The notes beneath the pieces were generated by a model, which made no database searches, had not been told where the DNA came from, and worked only from the letters and a program-made list of their open reading frames with translations. DNA of 64,000 bases, taken from the NCBI GenBank assembly GCA_018673925.1, contig JABHBL010000074.1, positions 40,447 to 104,446 of the forward strand, read 5' to 3'. The DNA is from Fidelibacterota bacterium. Lineage in GTDB: Bacteria; Fidelibacterota; UBA8477; JABMPR01. Shown here in pieces: positions 8,283 to 15,736 of this stretch (the stretch's first letter is position 1; each line of letters begins with the position of its first letter). Made by a program: the position numbers and the translations under genes.

Positions 8283-9299
8283 TCAGTCCAGTTTTTTTCC
8301 AACAGCTTCAGCAACCAGTCTGATTCGATCTACCAGATCTTTGAAATCTGCAGGAACCAATTGCTGGGGTCCATCACTGAGAGCAACTTCAGGGTTAGGA
8401 TGAACTTCAACCATGACACCCTGAGCTCCAGCTGCCACCCCAGCTAAAGAAAGGGGTAACACCTTTGATCGTTTTCCTGCAGCATGACTGGGATCAACGA
8501 CTACAGGGAGATGGGTCAAACGCTGAAAGGCTGGAATGGCACTCACATCCAGCGTATTCCTGGTATGATCCACATAGGTACGAATACCTCGTTCACATAG
8601 AACCAGCTTTTCATTTCCTTCGTTCAAAATATACTCAGCCGCCAGGATAGTTTCTTTCACTGTCGCTGACATTCCGCGTTTTAAAAAGATGGGCATACCA
8701 GTACGAGCGGCAGCTTTGATAAGCGTAAAATTCTGCATGTTCCGAGTACCTATCTGGAGCATGTCAGTATGTTGGGCCGTGATATCCAGGACTTCTGTAT
8801 CTGTCACTTCAGTCACTGTGGGTAAGCCAACTTCTTTTCCAACCTGTTTCAGGATTTTGAGACCTTCAACACCCAGACCCTGGAAGGAATAGGGAGAAGT
8901 TCGTGGTTTGAATGCACCACCACGGAGAAAGTGACCTCCAGCTGCTTTTACAGCATCACCTACTGTTTTGGTTTGCTCATAGGATTCAATCGAACAGGGA
9001 CCGGCAATAATAGACACGCCGGCGCCACCAATACGAGCTTCACCCACATTCACGATGGTATCCTGTGGTTGCCATTCCCGTGAGGCTAATTTATAAGGTG
9101 TACTGATCTCAATAACATTTGAAACTTCTGGCAAGGCTTGAAGGTGCTGCTTGCCGCGTAGAGGTTTGGTTCCCATCACTCCGACAATGGTACGGGTTTC
9201 ACCAGGAGCAGGCTTGGGTGTATATCCTAATTTGGTAATTTCCTGCTGGACTCTATCGATTGCTTCTGGGGAAGCATTTACATTCATTATGACAATCAT
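8283..9299 (-). CDS. aroF: 3-deoxy-7-phosphoheptulonate (DAHP) synthase, AroF/Thermotoga type
   Basis: Condenses phosphoenolpyruvate and erythrose-4-phosphate, the first committed step. 338 residues: a ferredoxin-like N-terminal domain of about 70 residues (MIVIMNVNASPEAIDRV...), as in the Thermotoga-type enzymes where it mediates Tyr/Phe feedback, then the TIM barrel with AGPCSIESYEQT, RGGAFKPRTSPYSFQG, LKRGMSATVKE and VVDPSHAAGKRS. The end is the barrel end; there is no chorismate mutase domain at either terminus, although this enzyme class often carries one. Start ATG 9299 has AAAGGAT upstream. It is the second gene of the operon, behind the tyrA-pheA fusion. Confidence 0.95.
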   Translation of the reverse strand: MIVIMNVNASPEAIDRVQQEITKLGYTPKPAPGETRTIVGVMGTKPLRGKQHLQALPEVSNVIEISTPYKLASREWQPQDTIVNVGEARIGGAGVSIIAGPCSIESYEQTKTVGDAVKAAGGHFLRGGAFKPRTSPYSFQGLGVEGLKILKQVGKEVGLPTVTEVTDTEVLDITAQHTDMLQIGTRNMQNFTLIKAAARTGMPIFLKRGMSATVKETILAAEYILNEGNEKLVLCERGIRTYVDHTRNTLDVSAIPAFQRLTHLPVVVDPSHAAGKRSKVLPLSLAGVAAGAQGVMVEVHPNPEVALSDGPQQLVPADFKDLVDRIRLVAEAVGKKLD

Positions 9300-9357
9300 C
9301 GTATACTATCCTTTAATAGTGGCCTATAAGGTTTTATTTCTGTTAAGTAATTGCAAC

Positions 9358-10683
9358 TTAAATCGAGGTTCCTGTTCGCTCTACAACGAGGAACAGCGTC
9401 TTATTGTCTTTCAAGTCCTGAATCCCAAACTGACTCACATTCAGTTCATATAGTTCAGCTGCTCGGGCTGGTGCAATGACAGCGGTAGTGTCTGAATATT
9501 CCCCCCGATGCAGCTTCCTGGCAGCTTCAGCAGTATCTTCAGCTTCAATGTGAGGAACCTCCGTAAAATTCTCCCTTAAAAAACGTGAACACTGTTTAAG
9601 AGCTTGAGGGTGAGATCGAACTTCAGATATCTCTTTGGGATCAACTCCTGCTTTTGTAATAAGACATTGGTTTACCTGAATGTGGAACATAGAGCGTACC
9701 TTGCAGCGAGCTTTGGCCAGAGCATGAATACTCTCATGTACCACGCCCCCCCGTGCATTTTCCATGGCGATAATTCCACGATCTATTTCATAAGTATACA
9801 AACTTTCCATGACATTTCGACTGGTGAGACAGGGTTTGGTATCTATGTCTCCCAGCTTTTCCTCTTTCATATAATTGCGTGCTGCTTCCTCAGAAAAGCT
9901 GCCGGGGATGCCCTGATATCCAATCACCTCAGGGGGTGAATCGGGTCGATACACACGAGCTTTCACTGCATGAACCGATCGTGAGAAGTCGGTGAGCATT
10001 TCAGGTGTATAGGGGTTGTAATACTGCAAATCATGGAATAGTTCTTCAGTATCCTGACAGGTTTGTTCAACCACATGATGCACTTGTCTGAAACCATGTG
10101 TGTCTACAGCAGTGGATTGAATATCCATCCCCTTCATGACACGACCCACAAAGTGGGTGATACCTTGAGAGCGAGCCGCTAATCTGTCATGATCTTCAAC
10201 CTCAAGATCAATGAGTCTGCAACCCCAGGATTCAAAAATATTGCGCCAGTTACTCTCTGTAACTCCATCAATACGAGTGGGACAGAATACCATCCTCAGA
10301 TCACGATCCCGTTTGTAGGAATCAGGTCCAAACATGGGATGTGTATTCAATATTTGAACGGTTGAGGGTAATTCCGCAATCATCCAGTCTCGAATGCGGG
10401 TTTTTACTGAGGCCACATCAATCAAAACCTGACCTGGTCGACTTAATGGAGATATTTCCTTTAGCAAACTCTCCATCCGACTGATAGGAACAGCCAAAAA
10501 AACAGTCTGTTGCTCCATGACAGTTTCAAGATTCGCCCAGGGATATCCTGAGGACTGAGCCTGCCCAGATAGGTCGCGTTCATCTGTGATGATGGGCTGA
10601 TAATCACTACTCAACAAGTCGGCAAGCAGGGCTCCAAAGCGTCCAAAGCCTATTATTCCAATCTTTTGTTTATTTCGTCCCAC
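9358..10683 (-). CDS. Fused prephenate dehydrogenase / prephenate dehydratase-like protein (no ACT domain)
   Basis: First gene of the aromatic operon, 441 residues. GTG at 10683 is preferred over TTG at 10710 because AAAGGAT lies 7 bp upstream. Residues about 5-240 are a TyrA domain: IIGFGRFG nucleotide loop, FLAVPISRM, DVASVK and the active-site HPMFGPDS; it would make 4-hydroxyphenylpyruvate for tyrosine. Residues about 265-437 are a prephenate dehydratase domain: IGYQGIPGSFSEEAA, SHPQALKQCSRFL, DTAEAARKL and AAELYEL, which would make phenylpyruvate. Two oddities: the usual TRF motif reads TLF, VPIENS reads AMENA, and the chain stops just after FLVVER, so the regulatory ACT domain is absent. 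The linker has no chorismate mutase. Whether the dehydratase half is active is therefore uncertain. Confidence 0.88.
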   Translation of the reverse strand: MGRNKQKIGIIGFGRFGALLADLLSSDYQPIITDERDLSGQAQSSGYPWANLETVMEQQTVFLAVPISRMESLLKEISPLSRPGQVLIDVASVKTRIRDWMIAELPSTVQILNTHPMFGPDSYKRDRDLRMVFCPTRIDGVTESNWRNIFESWGCRLIDLEVEDHDRLAARSQGITHFVGRVMKGMDIQSTAVDTHGFRQVHHVVEQTCQDTEELFHDLQYYNPYTPEMLTDFSRSVHAVKARVYRPDSPPEVIGYQGIPGSFSEEAARNYMKEEKLGDIDTKPCLTSRNVMESLYTYEIDRGIIAMENARGGVVHESIHALAKARCKVRSMFHIQVNQCLITKAGVDPKEISEVRSHPQALKQCSRFLRENFTEVPHIEAEDTAEAARKLHRGEYSDTTAVIAPARAAELYELNVSQFGIQDLKDNKTLFLVVERTGTSI

Positions 10684-10756
10684 TGTGTTTATCCTTTTTT
10701 CCTGGTTCAAGCTTTGTTATAAACCCAACCCGGCTTTTCTTACGGTTTCGCGGTGG

Positions 10757-10781
10757 TACCATCAAGCTGTGCTTGATGGTA
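10757..10781. repeat. Perfect 11-bp hairpin just after the attenuator terminator
   Basis: TACCATCAAGC and GCTTGATGGTA flank a TGT loop. In the minus-strand operon transcript the hairpin follows directly on the U-run of the attenuator and has no U-run of its own. It may stabilise the 5' end of the processed mRNA or act as a pause site. Its role is unknown. Confidence 0.6.
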
Positions 10782-10809
10782 AAAAAAACCCCCCGCCAAT
10801 TGACGAGGG
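10781..10809 (-). terminator. Attenuator terminator of the aromatic operon
   Basis: Minus strand CCCTCGTC, AATT loop, GGCGGGGG, then eight T. All eight stem positions pair (two or three as G-U). It lies between the Tyr/Phe leader peptide and the tyrA-pheA gene, and its 5' arm is shared with the alternative hairpin at 10806-10847. Confidence 0.85.
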
Positions 10810-10847
10810 TGAAAGTGTTCAAATATACAAATTTAAACCATCACCCT
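10806..10847 (-). promoter_or_regulatory. Antiterminator hairpin competing with the terminator
   Basis: Minus strand AGGGTGA (10847-10841) is fully complementary to TCACCCT (10812-10806); above a small internal loop GTTTAAAT pairs with ATTTGAAC, giving 15 pairs in all. The 3' arm includes ACCCT, the start of the terminator stem, so the two structures exclude each other. The 5' arm begins 8 nt after the Phe codons and contains the leader stop codon, so a ribosome finishing the leader covers it (terminator forms), while one stalled at the Tyr codons leaves it largely free. Confidence 0.75.
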
Positions 10848-10885
10848 GATCGCATAAAAAAGTAATATGATGCATTCCATTTCAT
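10841..10885 (-). CDS. Leader peptide with Tyr-Tyr-Phe-Phe, attenuation control
   Basis: ATG at 10885 on the minus strand encodes the 14-residue MKWNASYYFFMRSG with stop TGA at 10843-10841. Consecutive TAT TAC TTT TTT codons match the two products (Tyr and Phe) of the first operon gene. An in-frame ATG at 10918 would give a 25-residue form; neither has a strong ribosome binding site (the nearer one none). Sequence from 10886 to 11036 contains no other gene and must hold the two divergent promoters, neither of which is clear by eye. Known leader peptides such as pheL work through codon-dependent ribosome stalling; the same mechanism is inferred here from the paired hairpins. Confidence 0.75.
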   Translation of the reverse strand: MKWNASYYFFMRSG

Positions 10886-11036
10886 TTCGAGGTGAATATA
10901 GACCTGAGTTTTGCGCATGCAAAGATTTTGAACTCTAATTTGCCTTAACAATTGGAAAACGGCCTTTCAGCCTTTGAAAGAATCCAGTATTGGCCTCCAT
11001 CCCTCACTCCGCTATATTTACTGATAAGAATCCACC

Positions 11037-11837
11037 ATGAGCAAGATCAAGCAAATACGCCCCTCAGCTGTGTCAGGTATGTTCTATCCTGGTGAGCCTG
11101 ACACATTAAGCGATCAAATCTTCGGCTTCATCCATGAAAAGCCAATCGAAACCACCGCGGTTCCCAAAGCTATAATTGTTCCTCATGCCGGTACTGTCTA
11201 TTCAGGTTCGATAGCTGCATCTGCATATCGTACCCTACTCCAATACAGACATGTCATCCACAAGGTGATACTTCTCGGACCGGCTCATCGTGTTTATCTG
11301 CATGGATTGGCGCTCCCCACAGTAGACCAATTCCAGACGCCCCTGGGCGAGATCAATCTGGACACAAAGACCATTCAAAACCTGGTTGATGATTATCCTC
11401 AGATATCCTATTCTGATCAAGCTCACGCCGAGGAGCATTCCCTTGAAGTCCAGCTTCCCTTTTTACAGGAGGTTCTGGCCAGCTTTAGGCTGATTCCATT
11501 CGTAGTTGGTGAAGCATCGCAAAAAGAGGTTGGTGATGTTATCAAACATCTTTGGGGTGGCGAGGAGTGTCTCATCGTCATTTCCACTGACTTGAGTCAC
11601 TTTCACAGTTATGACGAAGCTGTCAAGCAAGATACTGTTACAGCCAACCACATCGAAACCTTTCAAGGAGAGCAGTTGGGAGATCGCTCAGCCTGTGGCC
11701 GTATACCCATCCGGGGATTGCTTCATATAGCTCAACAAAAGGGGTTGTCCATCAAACGATTCGATCTTCGAAACTCAGGTGACACATCTGGCCGCAAAGA
11801 CCAGGTTGTTGGTTATGGTGCGTGGGGCTTTTTTTGA
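11037..11837 (+). CDS. amrB: AmmeMemoRadiSam system protein B (MEMO1 family)
   Basis: 266 residues of the MEMO1 family, related in fold to class III extradiol dioxygenases. Visible: RPSAVSGMFYPGEPD at the start, the metal-site-like VPHAGTVYSGSIAASAY, LLGPAHRVYL, and EEHSLEVQLPFLQ and STDLSHFHSY further on. The conserved histidines (PHAG, EHS, LSHF) are present. In bacteria it occurs with AMMECR1 and a radical SAM enzyme as a three-gene system whose reaction is unknown. It is divergent from the aromatic operon and is the first of three genes; its stop TGA overlaps the TTG start of the AMMECR1 gene. Confidence 0.93.
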   Translation: MSKIKQIRPSAVSGMFYPGEPDTLSDQIFGFIHEKPIETTAVPKAIIVPHAGTVYSGSIAASAYRTLLQYRHVIHKVILLGPAHRVYLHGLALPTVDQFQTPLGEINLDTKTIQNLVDDYPQISYSDQAHAEEHSLEVQLPFLQEVLASFRLIPFVVGEASQKEVGDVIKHLWGGEECLIVISTDLSHFHSYDEAVKQDTVTANHIETFQGEQLGDRSACGRIPIRGLLHIAQQKGLSIKRFDLRNSGDTSGRKDQVVGYGAWGFF

Positions 11838-12436
11838 ATCTTAAGCACACATCTTTATCACCTCAATTTAGTCTCAGTAGATCCGCACAGTTATCCTTGT
11901 TGTCTCTAGCGCGAGAATCCATTCAGCACGGTCTGGACCATGGCTCACCTGTCCGTGTCAATCCTGGAATTTTTGACGCTGAATTCAATGCGCCAGGAGC
12001 TGCCTTTGTCACTCTGGAAAAACAAGGAGATTTGCGAGGCTGTATCGGTTCCGTAGAGGCCTATAGACCACTGGTAGAAGATGTGGCAGAAAACGCCTGG
12101 AACGCTGCTTTCACTGATCCCCGTTTTAGTCCGGTTACTTCAACCGAATTTCATCAACTCCACATCGAGATTTCTGTGTTGACCCAACCTGAAGAAATGG
12201 CTGTTGAATCCGAGGACGATTTAAAAAACCAACTCGTGCCCTTCAAAGACGGACTCATCATTCGAGACGGGTATCACCGTGGCTTATTTCTGCCCGCTGT
12301 CTGGGATAAACTTCCAGATGTAGATTCATTCCTGTCACATCTCAAACAGAAAGCGGGTTTCCCGCAGGGATATTGGTCAGATTCAATATCCTGCCAGAAA
12401 TTCTATAGTGTTGAATTTGGTGATGAGGATGCGTAG
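11834..12436 (+). CDS. amrA: AmmeMemoRadiSam system protein A (AMMECR1 family)
   Basis: About 200 residues of the AMMECR1 family, named after a human disease gene but of unknown biochemical role. The core LRGCIGSVEAYRPLVEDVAENA motif region (LRGCIG is the family signature), FTDPRFSPV, the HIEISVLTQPEEM strand and a C-terminal LPAVWDKLPDVDSFL segment are seen. I choose TTG at 11834, which forms a TTGA overlap with the preceding stop and has GGGG just upstream; GTG at 11822 is the alternative. It is the middle gene of the cassette, 32 bp before the radical SAM gene. Confidence 0.9.
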   Translation: MNLKHTSLSPQFSLSRSAQLSLLSLARESIQHGLDHGSPVRVNPGIFDAEFNAPGAAFVTLEKQGDLRGCIGSVEAYRPLVEDVAENAWNAAFTDPRFSPVTSTEFHQLHIEISVLTQPEEMAVESEDDLKNQLVPFKDGLIIRDGYHRGLFLPAVWDKLPDVDSFLSHLKQKAGFPQGYWSDSISCQKFYSVEFGDEDA

Positions 12437-12468
12437 CCACTCATATAAGCAAAATAGTTAGATCACAT

Positions 12469-13533
12469 ATGATTCCCCAACACCCCCAATTTAGGATTAA
12501 GAAAAGCGATGGGCGTCTTCAATGCACCTTGTGCCCAAGAGACTGCAAGCTGGCTGATAAACAGAGAGGTTTATGTTTTGTCCGTCAACGCCAGGGGGAC
12601 AGAATTGAACTGACTACCTATGGTCGCTCCAGTGGTTTTGTTATCGATCCCATTGAGAAAAAACCCCTTAATCATTTCTACCCCGGTAGTTCAGTCCTCT
12701 CCTTTGGGACTGCCGGCTGCAACTTGAGCTGCAAGTTTTGTCAGAATTGGGATATGAGTAAATCAAGAGAGCTGGATATTCTCCAATCTCCTGCCACCCC
12801 TGAAGCCATCGCCCAGGCCGCCAAGGACCACAAATGTCATAGTGTTGCCTTCACCTATAATGATCCTGTTATTTTTTATGAATACGCTGTGGACACGGCA
12901 ATCGCATGTCATGAGTCAGATATCAAAACCGTCGCCGTAACTGCCGGCTTTATCAATGAAATCGCCCGAGAAGGTTTCTTTCAACATATGGATGCAGTAA
13001 ACGTGGATCTGAAAGGTTTTAGCGAATCCTTTTACCATGAACTTTGTGCCGGTTCCCTACAACCGGTCCTGGATACACTTGAGTATCTTGTTCACCAGAC
13101 TTCAGCGTGGACAGAAATCACCACCTTACTCATTCCTGGAGAAAATGATTCGGAACAAGAATTAGATAAATTGACAGGTTGGATCAGTGAACATCTTGGT
13201 CCTGATGTACCCCTGCATTTTTCAGCCTTTCACCCTGATTACAGGTTAAGAACTCATCCACCAACGACTCACCAATCACTGCTCAAGGCCAAGCAAATCG
13301 CCTCGAGAAACGGTCTCAATTATGTTTATCTTGGAAATGTTCATGATCCTGAAAATGCAGCTACTATCTGTCCAGCGTGTGACCTACTTTTAATTGGCAG
13401 GGTGGGCTATACTATTATTGGGTGGCATCTTGATGAAAAGGGCAGTTGCGAATCATGCGGTCAGAACCTACCGGGAGTGCTAGAGGCAACCCATGGATCC
13501 TGGGGGAATCGCTATCAACGAATCCAGATATAG
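12469..13533 (+). CDS. amrS: AmmeMemoRadiSam system radical SAM enzyme
   Basis: 354-residue radical SAM protein related to pyruvate-formate-lyase activating enzymes. The cluster motif is CNLSCKFCQNW (CxxxCxxC, the fourth residue group binding the 4Fe-4S cluster and S-adenosylmethionine). An extra N-terminal pair CTLCPRDC with a later C and a C-terminal group CPACDLL...CESCGQ suggest further metal sites. YYxx-type SAM positions such as FTYNDPVIFYEYA are typical of this subfamily. It is the third gene of the cassette and is followed by a terminator. The substrate of the whole system is not known. Confidence 0.92.
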   Translation: MIPQHPQFRIKKSDGRLQCTLCPRDCKLADKQRGLCFVRQRQGDRIELTTYGRSSGFVIDPIEKKPLNHFYPGSSVLSFGTAGCNLSCKFCQNWDMSKSRELDILQSPATPEAIAQAAKDHKCHSVAFTYNDPVIFYEYAVDTAIACHESDIKTVAVTAGFINEIAREGFFQHMDAVNVDLKGFSESFYHELCAGSLQPVLDTLEYLVHQTSAWTEITTLLIPGENDSEQELDKLTGWISEHLGPDVPLHFSAFHPDYRLRTHPPTTHQSLLKAKQIASRNGLNYVYLGNVHDPENAATICPACDLLLIGRVGYTIIGWHLDEKGSCESCGQNLPGVLEATHGSWGNRYQRIQI

Positions 13534-13561
13534 AATATTTTGGGGAAATTAATTGTGGTAC

Positions 13562-13591
13562 AAAAAAGGGTCCCAAACGGAACCCTTTTTT
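13562..13591. terminator. Bidirectional terminator between the radical SAM and 3D-domain genes
   Basis: AAAAAAGGGT and ACCCTTTTTT enclose a loop with CC/GG inner pairs. It serves both the cassette ending at 13533 and the convergent gene ending at 13610. Confidence 0.85.
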
Positions 13592-13609
13592 TATCTATGT
13601 AAATCTGCG

Positions 13610-14155
13610 CTAGTTAATCGCAGCAAAGGCCTCTTCATCTTCTTGAATGGTACTGGCATATTCAATGTCATCACCTTGATGGTAGAGAATACCTGATTTT
13701 TTGCCAAACTGAACTGCCTTGTCATAGTCCAGCATGAACACATCACCGCGACCACGCCAGCGTTTATTCATGGTATCTTCAACTTGCATGGGTACTACCA
13801 CCCAAACTTTATCACCATATTGAATATCGCCACCATGACCATAACGAGTGATTAACTCTCGACTCAATGCCAATACACCAGGAAAAATCTGTTTATTACT
13901 GGCTGTGATATTGGGAGTGTCATCTGTCTGCCCCACCAAAGCATTATAAGCGGTAAATACCAGGGGATGTCCTTCTGTGAAGAGATCCAGGGCAGCTGCC
14001 ATTTCGACCATGTAGGTGTTTAGGGAATCTTTAATCATAGATTCATGAGCAAGAATATTTTCAATTTCTGTATGATGTTTCGCTTCACGATTCACGTGAA
14101 CTGCCCAAAATGCGAGCAGGATCATTGTGTAAGCGATTATGTGTCTGTATTTCAT
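13610..14155 (-). CDS. Secreted or membrane-anchored 3D-domain protein
   Basis: 181 residues from ATG 14155, which has AGAGGAAAT directly before it (a longer frame to 14212 lacks a good start). One N-terminal hydrophobic helix (IIAYTMILLAFWAVHV) is a signal or anchor. The second half fits the 3D domain named after three aspartates: YNALVGQTDDTP, then TASNKQIFPGVLALS, GDKVWVV, VEDTMNKRWRGRGDVFML and a final VQFGKKSGILY. This domain occurs in lytic transglycosylases of the MltA type and in cell-wall proteins, so a role at peptidoglycan is likely. The catalytic acid (VEDT, RGDVF) is kept. Confidence 0.75.
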   Translation of the reverse strand: MKYRHIIAYTMILLAFWAVHVNREAKHHTEIENILAHESMIKDSLNTYMVEMAAALDLFTEGHPLVFTAYNALVGQTDDTPNITASNKQIFPGVLALSRELITRYGHGGDIQYGDKVWVVVPMQVEDTMNKRWRGRGDVFMLDYDKAVQFGKKSGILYHQGDDIEYASTIQEDEEAFAAIN

Positions 14156-14537
14156 ATTTCCTCTATCGTGGCTATCTTTTTTTTTAATTTTCTGTAAGTT
14201 GGATTTTTTCATAGGGTTAATGTCTTTGGGCAGCCAGTATAGACGGCGCGAATTGGGTCAACAAGGGCTAAATGACATTCTTTCTCATCTTTGTTTTGAC
14301 GGTTGACAAATGTCACAAAATCACTTTATTTAAAATATTATCACATCCTAATATATTGATATATATAGCCTTATGTGATTTGTTAATAATCAGTCACTCC
14401 GATCATAGTTACTGTTTTCTACCCTCTGGCCAGAATTTTCTGCTTTTCAGGGTGGAATATTAAGGTTTTGGGAGGCATTCATTTTGGAGGCGACAAACTC
14501 AGGTATTCTCGCCTTTGTGAGGTGAGTAAGTTTTTCC
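14156..14537. other. Intergenic region, AT-rich, no gene seen
   Basis: Between the divergent 3D-domain and oxidoreductase genes. A 63-codon open frame at 14272-14463 has no family likeness and no good ribosome site. TGACA-AA-TGTCA at 14304-14315 is a short palindrome overlapping a TTGACA (14303-14308) that might be a -35 element, but no good -10 follows at 17 bp. Confidence 0.4.
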
Positions 14538-14564
14538 TTGGATGATATCCTGTAACATTATAAT
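14538..14564 (+). promoter_or_regulatory. Possible promoter of the oxidoreductase gene
   Basis: TTGGAT (14538-14543) and a perfect TATAAT (14559-14564) are 15 bp apart, somewhat short, 40 bp before the ATG at 14604. Confidence 0.45.
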
Positions 14565-14603
14565 ACTTTAGAAATCTTGAAACACTCGAAATAAGGAATA
14601 TAC

Positions 14604-15620
14604 ATGAAAGCTTATGTCCTCAATAAAGTTGGTGGTGCGGACGTTTTAAAAATCTCAGATGTTGGCTCAGCTCCTGTGGGTCCAAATAAAGTCAGAGTTC
14701 AAGTTCAGACAATTGGTTTGAATTACGCAGAGATCCAGAGTCGCAAGGGACTTTATGGCTGGGCTCCCAAACGTCCTTACATCCCCGGGATGGAAGCCTA
14801 TGGGAAAATCGAAACCCTGGGAGAAGGAGTTTCTCAGCTTCAGGTTGGAACCCCTGTGATCGTGGTGGGACAATTTGGATGTTATACTGAGGAAGTAGTG
14901 GTGCCAGTCAGTCAGATTTTGCCAGCCTTTGAAAATTTTAGTCCCGCTGAAAATGCTGCATTTGCTGTCCAATTTATGACAGCCTGGGTTGCTCTTTTCG
15001 AAGTTTGTAGAATCAGAGAGACTGATCGTGTTCTGATTCAAGCCGCAGCCGGAGGTGTTGGGACTGCAGCTGTACTATTGGCCAAGGCACTAGGTTGTGA
15101 AGTTTTTGGAACTGCCAGCAAAGATGCCAAGTTGGATTTGATTCGCCAGCTGGGAGCAGACCATCCCATCAATTATCAGACTCATGATTTTGTTGAGTTC
15201 ATTCGAGAAAAAACGGGAGGGCAGGGTGTAGATGTCATTCTTGAAGTCGTGGGTGGTGAGGTTTTCCGCAAGAGCATGGAAGTATTGAACCCCTTTGGTA
15301 GACTTGCTGTAATCGGGTTTGCCAGTCTGAATCTGAATAAATTGAATCCCTTTTCCTGGTGGAAAACCTGGCAGGATATCCCCAGAGTAAAAATCGATGC
15401 CATGGCCACAGCGTCACAGGTGGTGGGAGCCAGTCACCTTGGCTATCTCTTGAAAGACACTGAACGGATGATGAGAATATGGGGAGACTTGAGCTCATAC
15501 ACACTTCAACATGGACTCAAACCCATTGTGGGGCACGAATTCAAGTTTGAAGAGATGGCCGAAGCGCACAGGCTCATGGAATCTCGGAATAGCCAGGGGA
15601 AAATTGTTGTTCATATATAA
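14604..15620 (+). CDS. Zinc-type alcohol dehydrogenase superfamily, quinone oxidoreductase-like
   Basis: 338-residue member of the medium-chain dehydrogenase family, quinone oxidoreductase/VAT-1-like branch, which reduces quinones or enones with NADPH and lacks zinc. Features: GroES-like N-terminal domain with GLNYAEIQSRKGLYG and PYIPGMEAYGKIETLGEGV, the nucleotide loop AAAGGVGTAAVLLAKALG, and GADHPINYQTHDF in the Rossmann part. No cysteine-rich structural zinc loop is seen. AAGGAATAT precedes ATG. Probably its own transcript; its substrate cannot be told from sequence. Confidence 0.88.
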   Translation: MKAYVLNKVGGADVLKISDVGSAPVGPNKVRVQVQTIGLNYAEIQSRKGLYGWAPKRPYIPGMEAYGKIETLGEGVSQLQVGTPVIVVGQFGCYTEEVVVPVSQILPAFENFSPAENAAFAVQFMTAWVALFEVCRIRETDRVLIQAAAGGVGTAAVLLAKALGCEVFGTASKDAKLDLIRQLGADHPINYQTHDFVEFIREKTGGQGVDVILEVVGGEVFRKSMEVLNPFGRLAVIGFASLNLNKLNPFSWWKTWQDIPRVKIDAMATASQVVGASHLGYLLKDTERMMRIWGDLSSYTLQHGLKPIVGHEFKFEEMAEAHRLMESRNSQGKIVVHI

Positions 15621-15629
15621 TTACATGCC

Positions 15630-15711
15630 GGCGAGGATTGGAAACGAAGTGGAAACAGGCATAATTAATTGGTGTGCCTATGTTAAATAATGGATAAAGC
15701 CAATCCTCGCC
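15630..15711. repeat. Long inverted repeat / possible structured RNA before yqeC
   Basis: GGCGAGGATTGG (15630-15641) and CCAATCCTCGCC (15700-15711) are perfect 12-bp complements. The 58 nt between them contain a second stem (ACAGGCA with TGCCTATGT, small bulge) and a GAAACGAAGTGGAAACAGG stretch. No T-run follows, so it is not a usual terminator. Its end lies 25 bp before the ATG of yqeC, a position fitting a regulatory leader of that operon, or an element at the end of the upstream gene. Confidence 0.5.
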
Positions 15712-15736
15712 TAGAAGATTCTGATTATATTCCCTC

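Noticed and set aside
9358..10683. Chorismate mutase hidden in the TyrA-PheA linker
   Set aside because: The linker between the two halves is only about 25 residues, too short for a mutase domain.
10745..10790. Possible T-box (GGTACCACCGCG-like on the minus strand) before tyrA-pheA
   Set aside because: The stretch only partly matches the T-box core and lies after, not before, the terminator; no specifier stem is seen. The leader peptide explains the layout better.
14272..14463. 63-codon open frame between divergent genes
   Set aside because: Composition is low-complexity hydrophobic from AT-rich DNA and no ribosome site is seen.
15630..15711. Molybdenum cofactor riboswitch before yqeC
   Set aside because: The conserved bases of the known Moco RNA that I recall are not seen; only the position would fit.
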